Positions 43,468 through 53,900 of a stretch of DNA of 64,000 nucleotides are shown one piece after another. A program made the translations under genes and the position numbers. This DNA comes from Micromonospora sp. WMMD882 (GTDB lineage Bacteria; Actinomycetota; Actinomycetes; Mycobacteriales; Micromonosporaceae). The stretch is from the NCBI RefSeq assembly GCF_027497255.1, contig NZ_CP114903.1:4588001-4652000 (forward strand), in the 5' to 3' direction. The notes beneath the pieces are model-generated. The model saw only the letters and a list, made by a program, of their open reading frames with translations, made no database searches and was not told the origin of the DNA. Position 1 is the first letter of the stretch. Each line of letters starts with the position of its first letter.

Positions 43468-46400
43468 TCACTCTCCCCGGCCGGCGGCGCCGCCGGACCG
43501 AACCTCGACAGCGACATCGGTCAACTCGTAGATGCGCAGGCCCGGCTTCCAGACGCTGGCGTCCGCGACGACCAGCAGCCGGTCGGCCTCCCGGCGGATC
43601 TCCTTCACGTGCAGGTCGAAGGTCATCTCCCGGTCGGTGCGCAGGATCTGGCCCCGGTACTTCCAGCCCATCGCCACGTCCACCGGGGAGGCGAAGCGGG
43701 CGTCCGGGACGTCGTCGGCGAGCCCGGCCTCGATCACGTACGCCTGGAGGCCCTGGATCACCGACTCCACGCCGAGCGAGCCGGGCATCACCGGGTCGCG
43801 GTGGAAGTGGCAGGTGAAGTACCAGTCGGCCGGGTCGATCACCCGGGTGCCGAGCAGGTAGCCCCGGCCGTACCGGCCGCCGTCGGTGACCACGGTGACC
43901 TCGTCGACCAGCTCCAGGTGCCCGTCGCCGAGACGCAGCCCGCTGCGCGGGTCCGGGGTACGCCAGCGCTGGTCGGCGCGGACCGGCAGCCGGCGGACCC
44001 GGTCGTCGGTCAGGTCGGTCTGCTCCTCGAGCCACGGCGCGACGTACTGGCCGGAGTCCAGCCCCACCTGGTTGGCCAGCGCCGCCTCGACGAAGTAGCC
44101 GAACATCGACTCACCGACGTAGAAGACCTCGCCGTCGGCGGAGAGCTCGTACCGGAAGCTCTGCAGGGTCGCGCCGGTGACCGCCTGGCTGGAGAGCATC
44201 GTGGTGTGCTGCCGGATCGTCCTGCCGGCCAGGTCGATGTCCTTGACCAGGGTGGCCTTGCCGTCCAGGTTGCGGATGGCGAACTCGTCGTCGGGGTGGG
44301 CGAGGGTCGCGCCGAGGTAGTAGCCGCAGAGGATCGCCGCCTGGAGCGAGGTCTCCATCAGCACGCAGTTCGGCATGTTGCCGGTCGGGCTGTCGGCGTA
44401 GTACCAGGCCTCCGGCGGGGAGTCGTACTCGGTGACCATCTCGGCGCCCGGCTTCAGCACGCCCCGCTCGCCCTTGAGCGACATGATCCGGTCGACGAAC
44501 TGGAAGTCGCCGTTGGGGATGTGCGGCGCCCGCCGGTCGCGGTAGATGTCGAACTCGGGGCCCATCGCGGTGCCCAGGTCGCCCTTGGCGGCGTGCGCCA
44601 GGTGCAGCTCGTTGATGAACGCGGTCTCGCCGAGGGCGTTGCGCCGGCCGAGGAACTCCGGGATCCCGCCCGCGCCCGGCCGGTACGGGGCGCCCGGCTT
44701 CTCCCGGATCTGCACGCCGAAGTTGCGCATCGCCACCATCGGCTTGTCGCCGACGTAGACGGTCAGGTCGGCGATCACCGTCGGGCGGGGCAGCATGGTC
44801 AGCTCGATGATCTCCGCGTGGTACCGGATCTCGGTGGTCTCCGGGGTGATCTGGCCACGCACCTTGACCTCGGTGCGCAGCCCCGGCACCGACTGGAACT
44901 CGGCGTCCGGCAGGACCAGGTGCATGCCCAGGTACATCGCGTACGTCTGGAGCAGTTGCACGCCGCCCTCGGCGACCAGCGAGCCGGCGAGCACCGGGTC
45001 GCCGGGGAAGTGGCAGGTGAAGTACCAGCCGTCCGGCGTCAGCCGCTTGACCGCGGTCAGCTCGCCGAGCCCGCACGGCCCGCCGAGCCGGTCGATCTGC
45101 GGGATCTCGTCGATCATGCGCAGCATCCCGGCGGGCAGCCGCAGCGAACGGTTCGCGTCGCCCTGCTCCCAGGCCGGGCCGAAGACCTCGGCGCGGCGGC
45201 CCTCGGACAGCAGCTCCAGGTCCGCGGCGTCCAGGGCGGCGCGGTCGGTCCGAGCCAGCGGCTTGAACCAGGTCCGCTTGAGCTCCGCGCGCCGCCGACG
45301 GTCGGCGTCGCTGAGGATCACCCCGAGGGAGTTGTCCAGCTCGTTGCGGTTGAAGTACCCGGCGCAGGCGTCGAGCAGCTCCAGGATCAGCTCCCCGTCG
45401 GCGTAGCACTTGTAGCTGAAGAAGAACAGCAGCGCGTCGTTGTTCCAGACGAACCGGTTGATCGAGATGTCGTAGCGCAGCGTCTGGCCCTCGCGGGGCA
45501 GCGGGCCGTGGAAGACCAGGGTGCTGTCCAGCAGCCGGTAGACCCGCTCACCCTTGTTGCGCAGGTCGATGCCGAGGTAGCTGATCAGCAGCAGGTCGCA
45601 CTGCCCGGCCTCGATGGTGACCGCGCAGGGCACCAGACCGTCCACGCTGTACCAGGCGCCGACCGGCACGTCGTACTCGGTGGTGATGGTGGACGGCTCG
45701 AAGACCCCGCGTCGCCCGGTCAGCTCGGTGACCCGGGTGACGAACAGGTACGGCGGCTCGGGCAGCCGGGTCCGCACCGGGTAGCTGTCGACCTCCGCGT
45801 AGTCCGGCCCGAAGACCTTCGCCACCTGGCCGGAGGCGAACTCCAGCAGGTCCGCCTCGTCCCAGATCGGACGCGCGCCGGTCGGCTCGGGCGTGCCGCC
45901 GCCGGTGCCGTTGCCGCCGCCGCCGGCGGTGCCGTTGCCGCCGCCGCCGGCGGTGCCGTTGCCGCCGCCGCCGGCGGTGCCGTTGCCGCCGCCGCCGGCG
46001 GTGCCGTTGTCGCCGCCGCCGCCCGGCCGTCCCGGGCCGGTCGTGCCGTCGACGGAGAGCTCCAGCCGGGTGACCGCGTTGTCGATGATCACGTGGTGGG
46101 CGCGCAGCGCCGCCCGGTGCGCCTCGGCGACCCGGCCGGCCAGGGCCTCCACCGCCGCCACCGGGTTCGGCGCGGGACGCTGGAGCTGCCCGGCCGACCA
46201 GCGCGTACGCAGCCGCTGCGGGCCGGTGCGCGGCGCGTGCACCCGACGCGTCGGCAGCGTGCCGTCCCCGTCGACGAGCGCGGTCAGCTCGGCGACCGAG
46301 ATGTGCCGATCCGGGGGCTCGACCGACCGGCCGGTGGGGGCCGACGTCGCCGTGGCGGGCGTGGGCGTCGCGGTCGGGGACGTCGCGGTCGGGGCGGACG

Positions 46401-49400
46401 CCGCGGACGCGGCGGGGGGCAGAAAGACGAACGGCTCACCGTCGACGGTGATGATCTCTTCGGGCCAGTGGACGGTGGGATCGGTCATGGCGGGGGGCAC
46501 CACCTCGGGGGCCTGCGGGACGACGGTCGGCGTCTCGCGTTCGGTCTGGTTGAGGACTTCGGCGGCCCGGTCGGCGACCCGCCGGACGATCGACTCACCG
46601 CCACAGGGGACGGTCCGCACCAGGCGGCGGCCAGCGGCGGCCTCCACCACGGGCTCGTCGCCGCCGAGCAGCCGACCCAGGTCGACGGGGAGGCCGTGAC
46701 TGGCCAGCCGGGCCAGCGCCTGGGCGAGAGCGGTGGCCACCGGCACGCCCCGGCGGTCCACCGAGACCGCCACGTGCGGCTGGCCGGCGAGGGTCTCGCC
46801 GATCCAGCGGGCGCAGGTCGCGCCGGGACCCACCTCGACGAAGAAGCGGAAACCCCGGTCGTACGCGGTGCGGGTGAGCTGGGCGAAGTCGATGGTGCTG
46901 CGCAGCGTCCAGGCGATCCGCTCGGCGATGGTGTCCAGGTCGGTCGGGTCGACCCGGTCGTTGTCGAAGGCGGAGAGCAGCTCCAGCGCGGGCTCGGCGA
47001 CGCCCGCCGGGTACCGGTTCAGCTCGGCCAGCTCGGCCAGCCCCGGGTCGACCACCGGGCAGTGCATCACGTGGTTGGCCGGCGCCTTGGCGGCCTGGCA
47101 ACCGACCCGCCTGATCAGCTCCTTGACCTGGGCCGGGTCACCGCCCACCACCACCTCTCGGGGGGTGTTGACGTGGGTGAGGAAGACCCGGTCCAGGCCG
47201 GCCATCCCGGCCCGTACCGGCTCCTCGCCGGCGAGCAGGACGTAGCTGGCCCAGACCGCGCTGTCCGGGGTGTCCGCCGGCAGCGACCAGGTCTCGCGGA
47301 CCAGGTGCTTGGGGCCGCGCAGCCGGTCCCGGAACAGCGGCGTGGCCGCCAGCTTCGCGTCGTCACGGGCGGCGGCGGCCCAGACGTCCATCGCGAAGAG
47401 CATGCTGCTCTCGCCGAGGCTGTAGCCGAAGCCGCCCTGCGGGACGATGCCGAGCACGTCCCGCAGCAACTGGGTACGGAGCACCGCGGTGTTGGTGCCG
47501 GTGGCGAGCAGGACCGGGATCTCCTCGATCAGCCGTTCCTCGTGCCGCATCAGGTCCCGGCGCTGCGTCGGCCGCGCGCCACGCGGATACAGCCAGCGGT
47601 GCTTGAACCGGTCCCGGGGCCGGTCCGCCTCGGCCTCGAAACGCTCCAGCAGACCGGGGAAGAGCCGGAACAGGTCCCGGTCCACGCCCGGGTAGCTGGT
47701 GAACGCGCCGGGGTAGACGAACGCGACCCGACCCTCGCCGACCGGACGGCCGGTGCAGAAGCTTCCGGCCGGGGTGGCCCACTCGCCGCCCTCGTCGAGC
47801 ACTGCCGGCAGGTCCCGCTCGGCGGCGTCGAGCTCCCGGCGCAGCCGCTCGCCGTCCGCGGCGACCAGCACGGCGGTGAAGCGTCGGCTGCCGCTGTGCG
47901 GGGCCGCCTCGCGGCACAGCTCCCACGGGTCGCGGCCCTGCTCCAGCGCGGACCGGTGCCGCCGGACCAGGTCGGTCATGCCGGTCGCGTCGTCGGCGCT
48001 GACCGCCAGCATCAGGTGCCCGGTGGTGGACCGCCAGTCGACCTCGACCCGCGTGCCGACGGTGTCCGCGCCCGCCACGACCAGGTGCGCGGCCGTGTCC
48101 GCGCCGGCCAGCGGCCGGGTGTCCCAGGCCGCCACGGCGGCGACCCGGGGGGCGTCCCGGCGGCGACGCAGCCACGGCATCGCCTCGGTCGACACCTCCA
48201 GCCGGGAGGCCGGCAGCCCGGTCAGCGCCTCGCGCAGCGGCACGGGCGTGGCGGGCAGCTCGGCCCGGTGCAGCCAGCACGCCGCGTTGACCAGCGCGGT
48301 CAGCACCGAGGCCTGCTGGGTCTCGCCCACCAGCGCGGCGGCCCCACCGATCACGCAGCCACCCCCGGCCCCGCCGACCGGGCTGTCATCGCCGTCGTCG
48401 GAAGCGCCGACCAGACCGCCACCCTCGGGGGCGCCGCCCGGCCAGGCCCCGGCCAGGTCGGCCAGCACGTCGGCGGCGGATGACGAGGCCAGCTCCAGGT
48501 AGTCCACCTCGGTGACGTCCCGGCCGGCGGCGGCGAGTCCGGCGCGGCTCGCCGCGGCCAGCGCCGCCCCCGCGCCGGCCGGGTCGCTGGTCACCGCCAC
48601 CGACTCCACGGTGGCGTAGACCCGCCGCCCGGCGGTGGCGTCGGGCCGGGTCACCACGACCACGGCCGCGCTGTCCCCGACCACCGGCGGCACGGTCGCG
48701 CCGGCGGCGGCCACCGCGGCCCGGGTGATCACGTTCTCGACGCCGCCGGCCAGGTCCACCCCGCCGACCACGACCGCCTCCACGGTCGGGTCGAGCAGCA
48801 GCAGTTGGGCCACCTCCAGGGCGCGGGCCCCGGAGGTCGCATCGGCGGCGACCGTGAACGACGGGCCGACCAGGTTCCGCGAGGAGGAGATCCGGCTGGC
48901 CATGATGCTGCCGATGTAGCTGAGCACCTCGTTCGCGCCGATCGGGTCGTGCACCCCGCCGCGTACCGCGCTCTCCAGCCGGGCCAGCGTCTCCTCGTCG
49001 AGGCTCAGCCCGGCCCGCGCGCACTCCGCGCGCACGTGCGCGCCGATGTCGAAGCGGGCCCGGTGGGTGTGGGTACGCGGCTCCATCTCCATCGCGACGA
49101 CCACCGCCACCCGCCGCTTCGGCAACTGATCGGCGCGTACCCCGGCCGGCGGCGGGTCGTAGCCGGCGTCGGCCAGCGCCTGCTCGGCCGCCTCGAAGAG
49201 GAGCAGGTGCTGCGGGTTGGCGAAGTCCAGCTCACCCGGGGGGATCCGGTAGGTCCGGGCGTCCACGTCGACGGTCTCGGCGTACCCGGCCCGCCCGGCG
49301 TTCTCCGGGGCGGCCCCGTCGAGCCCGTACCAGCGGTGTTCCGGGCGGTCGACCAGCGCCGGCGTGCCGGTGCGGGCGACGGCCTGCCAGGCCGCCACGT

Positions 49401-50961
49401 CCTGCACCGGCCCGGCCCGCAGCCCCAGCCCGACCAGGGCGAGCCGCCCGCCGCCGGCCGCGTTCTCCCCGGCGGCGGCGACCTCGGTGGTCCCGCCGGC
49501 CGGGGTGACCTCCGAGGCCGTTGCGGCCGGGTCGGTCTTCGGGGTCAGCACCGCGTCGGCGGCGGCGTCGGTGGTCAGGACGGCGTGCGCGTTGATGCCG
49601 CCGAAGCCGAACGCCGAGACCGCCGCGACCCGGTGCGTCGCGTCCCGGTCGGTGCGCGGCGCCGGCCAGGACGCCTCGGCCCGAACCACCCGGTCGGCGG
49701 CCGGCAGCGCGTCGGCGGGACGCAGCGGCTGCTCCACCCCGGGCGTCGCCGGGAGGGTGCCGTGCCGCAGCGCCAGGATCGCCTTGAGCATGCTGGTGAA
49801 GCCGGCGACGGTGAGCAGGTGCCCCACGTTGCCCTTGACCGAGCCCAGCAGCGGCACGCCGCCCCGCCCGGTGAAGAACTCGGCCACCCCGCGCAGCTCG
49901 GTGCCGTCGCCGAGCGGGGTGCCGGTGGCGTGGCACTCGATGTAGTCGACCTGCGCCGGGTCCAGGCCGTTGTCCAGGTAGGCGCGCTGGTACGCCTCCA
50001 TCTGGCCGTCCTTGCGCGGGGTGAGCAGGTGCCCGCCGGCCCCGTCGTTGCTCAGCCCGATCGGACCGAGCACCGCGTGGATGGTGTCGCCGTCGCGCCG
50101 CGCGTCGGCGAGCCGCTTCAGGACGAAGATGCCGGTGCCCTGACCGGTGACGATGCCCGCCGACCGGGCGTCGAAGGGCTGGCTGGTCCCGTTGGCGGGG
50201 AACGCCTGTAGATCGGAGAAGGACAGGTGGATCAGGAGCGGGTCCGGGGCGCAGACCGCCCCGGCCAGCATCACGTCGGCCTGGCCCGTGACCAGGTAGC
50301 CCCGGGCCAGGTACAACGCGTACAACGCGGAGGAGCAGGCCGCGTCCAGGGTCAGCCGGGCGCCGCCGAGGCCCAGGGCGTCGGCGAGCACCGTGGCCGG
50401 CAGACCGAAGGGCCACAGCTCCGCCGGGTCGGCGTCGGACGCGTCCGTCCGCGCCGACTCCGGCAGGTCCAGCCCCGCCTGCCGCAGGCCGGCGGTCACC
50501 GCGTCCCGGACCAGCGGCAGGCAGGCCCGCACCGACGACTCGGTGGGGAAGGCGTAGTTGCCCAGGACCACGCCGGTCCGGGCCAGCGCCGGCGAGTCCT
50601 CGCCGATGCCGGCGTCGGCCAGCGCCCGGCGGGCGGTGTGCAACGGCCACCGGACCACCTTGTCCAGCCGACCCAGCGTCTCCGCCGGGATCCGCAGACC
50701 GGTCAGGTCGATGGTGGGCTCGGTGACGAACCCGCCCCGGGTGGCGGTGACCCGGTGCTCCGGGTCACCCCACCCGCCGGGGACGGTCTCGTCCGTGCCG
50801 AACACCTCGCGGCCCCCGGGGCGACGCAGGTCCGCCCCGGACCGTAGGTTGGCCCAGAACTGCTCGGGTGAATCCGCGCCGGGCAGCAGGCAGGAGACCC
50901 CGACGATAGCCACGGGCTCCTGACCGGTGCTGGTCCCCGCGACATGCTCTGGCGTGGACAT
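43468..50961 (-). CDS. PfaC/Pfa3-like megasynthase: KS-CLF-AT-(hotdog)4
   Basis: A 2497-residue protein. Domains: a ketosynthase (about 15-440; Cys209 in 'DAACSS', His in 'ECHATGTPLGDG' and 'GSVKGNVGHL'), a chain-length-factor-like KS (about 505-920) with threonine near residue 708 where the active Cys should be ('ADATSG'), an acyltransferase (about 1050-1400; Ser1181 in 'GYSLGES'), a Gly/Asn/Thr-rich linker (about 1647-1686), then two FabA-like dehydratase pairs. The second hotdog of each pair has the catalytic His ('WYFTCHF', His1984 and His2385); the first of each pair lacks it. The order resembles the third Pfa protein of myxobacterial synthases, but there is no C-terminal acyl-glycerol acyltransferase. 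The ATG (50959-50961) is chosen although the frame stays open upstream into the neighbouring gene. Confidence 0.9.
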   Translation of the reverse strand: MSTPEHVAGTSTGQEPVAIVGVSCLLPGADSPEQFWANLRSGADLRRPGGREVFGTDETVPGGWGDPEHRVTATRGGFVTEPTIDLTGLRIPAETLGRLDKVVRWPLHTARRALADAGIGEDSPALARTGVVLGNYAFPTESSVRACLPLVRDAVTAGLRQAGLDLPESARTDASDADPAELWPFGLPATVLADALGLGGARLTLDAACSSALYALYLARGYLVTGQADVMLAGAVCAPDPLLIHLSFSDLQAFPANGTSQPFDARSAGIVTGQGTGIFVLKRLADARRDGDTIHAVLGPIGLSNDGAGGHLLTPRKDGQMEAYQRAYLDNGLDPAQVDYIECHATGTPLGDGTELRGVAEFFTGRGGVPLLGSVKGNVGHLLTVAGFTSMLKAILALRHGTLPATPGVEQPLRPADALPAADRVVRAEASWPAPRTDRDATHRVAAVSAFGFGGINAHAVLTTDAAADAVLTPKTDPAATASEVTPAGGTTEVAAAGENAAGGGRLALVGLGLRAGPVQDVAAWQAVARTGTPALVDRPEHRWYGLDGAAPENAGRAGYAETVDVDARTYRIPPGELDFANPQHLLLFEAAEQALADAGYDPPPAGVRADQLPKRRVAVVVAMEMEPRTHTHRARFDIGAHVRAECARAGLSLDEETLARLESAVRGGVHDPIGANEVLSYIGSIMASRISSSRNLVGPSFTVAADATSGARALEVAQLLLLDPTVEAVVVGGVDLAGGVENVITRAAVAAAGATVPPVVGDSAAVVVVTRPDATAGRRVYATVESVAVTSDPAGAGAALAAASRAGLAAAGRDVTEVDYLELASSSAADVLADLAGAWPGGAPEGGGLVGASDDGDDSPVGGAGGGCVIGGAAALVGETQQASVLTALVNAACWLHRAELPATPVPLREALTGLPASRLEVSTEAMPWLRRRRDAPRVAAVAAWDTRPLAGADTAAHLVVAGADTVGTRVEVDWRSTTGHLMLAVSADDATGMTDLVRRHRSALEQGRDPWELCREAAPHSGSRRFTAVLVAADGERLRRELDAAERDLPAVLDEGGEWATPAGSFCTGRPVGEGRVAFVYPGAFTSYPGVDRDLFRLFPGLLERFEAEADRPRDRFKHRWLYPRGARPTQRRDLMRHEERLIEEIPVLLATGTNTAVLRTQLLRDVLGIVPQGGFGYSLGESSMLFAMDVWAAAARDDAKLAATPLFRDRLRGPKHLVRETWSLPADTPDSAVWASYVLLAGEEPVRAGMAGLDRVFLTHVNTPREVVVGGDPAQVKELIRRVGCQAAKAPANHVMHCPVVDPGLAELAELNRYPAGVAEPALELLSAFDNDRVDPTDLDTIAERIAWTLRSTIDFAQLTRTAYDRGFRFFVEVGPGATCARWIGETLAGQPHVAVSVDRRGVPVATALAQALARLASHGLPVDLGRLLGGDEPVVEAAAGRRLVRTVPCGGESIVRRVADRAAEVLNQTERETPTVVPQAPEVVPPAMTDPTVHWPEEIITVDGEPFVFLPPAASAASAPTATSPTATPTPATATSAPTGRSVEPPDRHISVAELTALVDGDGTLPTRRVHAPRTGPQRLRTRWSAGQLQRPAPNPVAAVEALAGRVAEAHRAALRAHHVIIDNAVTRLELSVDGTTGPGRPGGGGDNGTAGGGGNGTAGGGGNGTAGGGGNGTAGGGGNGTGGGTPEPTGARPIWDEADLLEFASGQVAKVFGPDYAEVDSYPVRTRLPEPPYLFVTRVTELTGRRGVFEPSTITTEYDVPVGAWYSVDGLVPCAVTIEAGQCDLLLISYLGIDLRNKGERVYRLLDSTLVFHGPLPREGQTLRYDISINRFVWNNDALLFFFSYKCYADGELILELLDACAGYFNRNELDNSLGVILSDADRRRRAELKRTWFKPLARTDRAALDAADLELLSEGRRAEVFGPAWEQGDANRSLRLPAGMLRMIDEIPQIDRLGGPCGLGELTAVKRLTPDGWYFTCHFPGDPVLAGSLVAEGGVQLLQTYAMYLGMHLVLPDAEFQSVPGLRTEVKVRGQITPETTEIRYHAEIIELTMLPRPTVIADLTVYVGDKPMVAMRNFGVQIREKPGAPYRPGAGGIPEFLGRRNALGETAFINELHLAHAAKGDLGTAMGPEFDIYRDRRAPHIPNGDFQFVDRIMSLKGERGVLKPGAEMVTEYDSPPEAWYYADSPTGNMPNCVLMETSLQAAILCGYYLGATLAHPDDEFAIRNLDGKATLVKDIDLAGRTIRQHTTMLSSQAVTGATLQSFRYELSADGEVFYVGESMFGYFVEAALANQVGLDSGQYVAPWLEEQTDLTDDRVRRLPVRADQRWRTPDPRSGLRLGDGHLELVDEVTVVTDGGRYGRGYLLGTRVIDPADWYFTCHFHRDPVMPGSLGVESVIQGLQAYVIEAGLADDVPDARFASPVDVAMGWKYRGQILRTDREMTFDLHVKEIRREADRLLVVADASVWKPGLRIYELTDVAVEVRSGGAAGRGE
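45905..46024. repeat. 24-bp minisatellite coding for a Gly-rich interdomain linker
   Basis: Five adjacent copies of a 24-bp unit (begins GTGCCGTTGCCGCCGCC on the plus strand), the last one degenerate. In the protein it gives repeats of GNGTAGGG between the AT and the dehydratase domains. Confidence 0.9.
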
Positions 50962-50984
50962 GACTACTCCATCCGCAGGGTGTG

Positions 50985-53900
50985 TCAGCGTGCGTTGGAC
51001 GTGGACTGCGTGACGCCGTTGTCCCGGACGATCGCCTGGACCCCGGTGAACCGGGCCAGGACGGCGCCGTCGGTGGCGCAGGCGCTGACCGTGCAGCGCA
51101 CGGTCGGGGCGCTGACCGTGACCTCGTCGACCACGACCAGGAAGGGCGCCCCGGTGGGGATCGGCGCGTACAGCTCGACCCGGTCGACGCCGGTCGGCAG
51201 ACTCGCCTGGCCGGTGTGCCGGCCCACCCAGACCAGCACCGCCTGCAACAGCAGGTCGGCCAGGGCCGGGTCGTACCGGTCGACGCCCCAGGCGCCGTCC
51301 GCGAGCGGGGTCTCGGGCAGCTCGGCCAGCAGGACCATCCGCCGGCCCGGGTCGAGGACCCGGCGCAGGCCGCGCAGCGTCTCCCCGTGGAACAGGGTGC
51401 CGTCGGCGTACGCCGTGGTCTCCTCCCCGGCGTCGACGGCGGGCAGCCCGGTCAGCCGGGGCGCCGTGCCGGGCTGCGCCGCCTCGACGACCGCCCGGTA
51501 CCGGGGCCGGTCGGCCTCGTCCCGTACGTCGACCCGGGCGTCCGCGCCGTCCGGCGTGACCCGGAAGCGCAGCCGCCGCGGCGCGTCGTCGTCGAGGACG
51601 ACGCCCTTGAGGACGGTGAAGTCCCGCGCCGCGGTCACCGGCGCGCCGGTCACCGCGGCGGCGGCGGCCAGCATCCCGCCCAGCGCCACCGTCGCCGGCA
51701 GCACCGGGTGTTCGCCGATGCGGTGGTCGGTCAGGACCGGCTCGTCGCCCAGCCCGGCCAGCTCCCGGACCACCGGGACCCCGTCGGCCGGCAGCGGCCG
51801 GGGCCCGGCCTCCGACAGCGGCTTGTCCGGCCCGATCACGGTGACCAGGTCGGCCGAGCGCGCCCCGTCGAACTGCTCGGTGAACATCCGGACCCCGGTC
51901 TCCAGCGGGATCAGGTCGACCCCCCGCTCGGTGAAGAGCCGGGCCAGCTCCGGGGTCACCATCCCGCCGGCCCAGGCGCCCCAGTTGATCGAGGTGATCC
52001 GGGCGTCCGGCCGGGCCCCGCGCAGCCGGGCGGCGATCCGGTTGAGCGCCTCGTTGGCCATCGCGTAGTCCGACTGCCCCCGGTTGCCGAAGAAGCCGGC
52101 GACCGAGGAGAAGAGGACCACGTGCCGCAGCCGGTCGGTGTCCAACGCGGCCAGCAGGCCGGCCAGGCCGGTCAGCTTGGTGCCCAGCACCCGGTCGATG
52201 TCCTCCGGGCGCTTGTCCACGATGAGCTGGTCGGCGAGGACACCCGCGCCGTGCACCACACCGGTGATCCGGTCCCGGTGCCCGGCCAGCGCCGCGCGCA
52301 GCGCGTCCGGGTCGGTCACGTCGGCCGGCAGGTAGCTGACCCGCGCCCCGCCGGCGGAGGCTTCCGCCAGCGTCTGGCGGATCTCCCGCTGGGCCTTCAG
52401 CTCCTGGAAGCGCCGCTCGACGTCCTTCGGGCTCACCTTCGCCCCGTCGGCCCGCAGCGCCCGGGCGATCACCCCCTTCAACTGGTCCAGGGGCACCCCC
52501 TGCGCCCACGCCGGCTCGTCGGCCAGCGGGGTACGGCCCAGCAGCAGCAGGCCGACGCCGTACCGACGGGCCAGGTCGCTCACGCAGGCCGCGGTGACGC
52601 CGCGACCGCCGCCGGTGACCACGAGCAGGTCCGCCGGTCCGGGCGGGGCGACCTCGGGGCCGTCCGCGTCCGCCGGTCCGGCCGTCAGCCGGGTGGTCCA
52701 CCGGGCCCCGTCCGCGTCGTGGCCCACCTCGCGTACCGCGACGGCGGCGTCGTGCAGCTCGGCCAGGAGCAGCTCGACCACCCGTGCCACCGGCAGCCCG
52801 GCCGCCACGTCGACCGCCCGGCAGTAGACCGACGGGGCCTCGACGGCCAGCGTCTTCACCAGACCGGAGAGACCGCCCAGGGCGACCGTGGCCAGCTCCG
52901 CCGACCCGGCCGGGCCCGCCGACGGGACCACGCCGAGCCGGCCGTCGAGCCGGGCCACCGTGACGAACGCCGCCCGGGAGCCGGCCGCCGTCCGCTCCAG
53001 GGGACGCTGCGTGTCGCGGGCCAGCAGGGCCGCCGCACGCAGCGCCGCGGTGGCGGCGGTGGTGTCGTCGGCCTGCTCCGGGGCCAGGTAGAGCACCAGG
53101 TCCAGGCCGTCGTCGTACGTCCCGCCGGCCTGACCGATCCGCCAGCCGGCGGCGGTCAGGGCGTCGGCGAGCGCGTCGGCGAGCGGGCCGCCGGCTCCGG
53201 CCAGCAGGGCCACCGGGGCGTCCCGGTACGCCTTCTCCTGCCGGTCGGGAGCGGGAAGCCGGGTCAGGCTGGCCTGCCACCGGTCGATCCGGGGCAGGCG
53301 CTCAGCTTTTGGGCCGCTCACCACCTCCGCCCCGGTCGAGCCGGCGGCGGCGCCGGCCACGAACTGGACGATGTCGTCGAGGGTGTGCAGCTCGGCCAGG
53401 CGCTCGGGGCTGGCCGACGGCGAGCCGGGGAACGACTCCCGCAGCGCGCCCATGATCTCCACCCGCTTGATGGAGTCGATGCCCAGGTCGGCCTCGACGT
53501 CCATCGAGGGGTCCAGCATGTCGGTCGGGTAGCCGGTCTTGTCGGCCACGATGTTCAGCAGCGCGGCGCGGACCGTGTCCGCGTCCGCGCCGGCGGCGGC
53601 CGGGGCCACGGCCGGGGAGACCGGCGCGGCGGCCGGGGAGACCGGCGCGGCGGCCGGGGTCGCGGCCGGCGCGGCGGCCGGGGTCGCCACCGGGGTCACG
53701 GCGGCGGAGACCGGCGCGGCGGCCGGGGTCGCCACCGGGCCGACGGCGGGGGAGATCGGGGCCACGGCCGGGGAGATCGGCGCGGCCTGCTCGACGGTGT
53801 CCGGCGCGTACGTCGGCGCGGTCGCCTGCGGCGCGTAGCCGACGCCGGTGAAGCCGTACGGCCGGGGCGCCCCGCCGATCGCCGGCTGCTGGTACGACGG

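Noticed and set aside
50962..53280. Upstream extension of the KS-CLF-AT gene frame
   Set aside because: The frame stays open for about 770 codons, but this part lies over the KR-DH region of the other megasynthase in another frame and reads as low-complexity Arg/Gly/Pro. The ATG at 50959-50961 is immediately before the KS.
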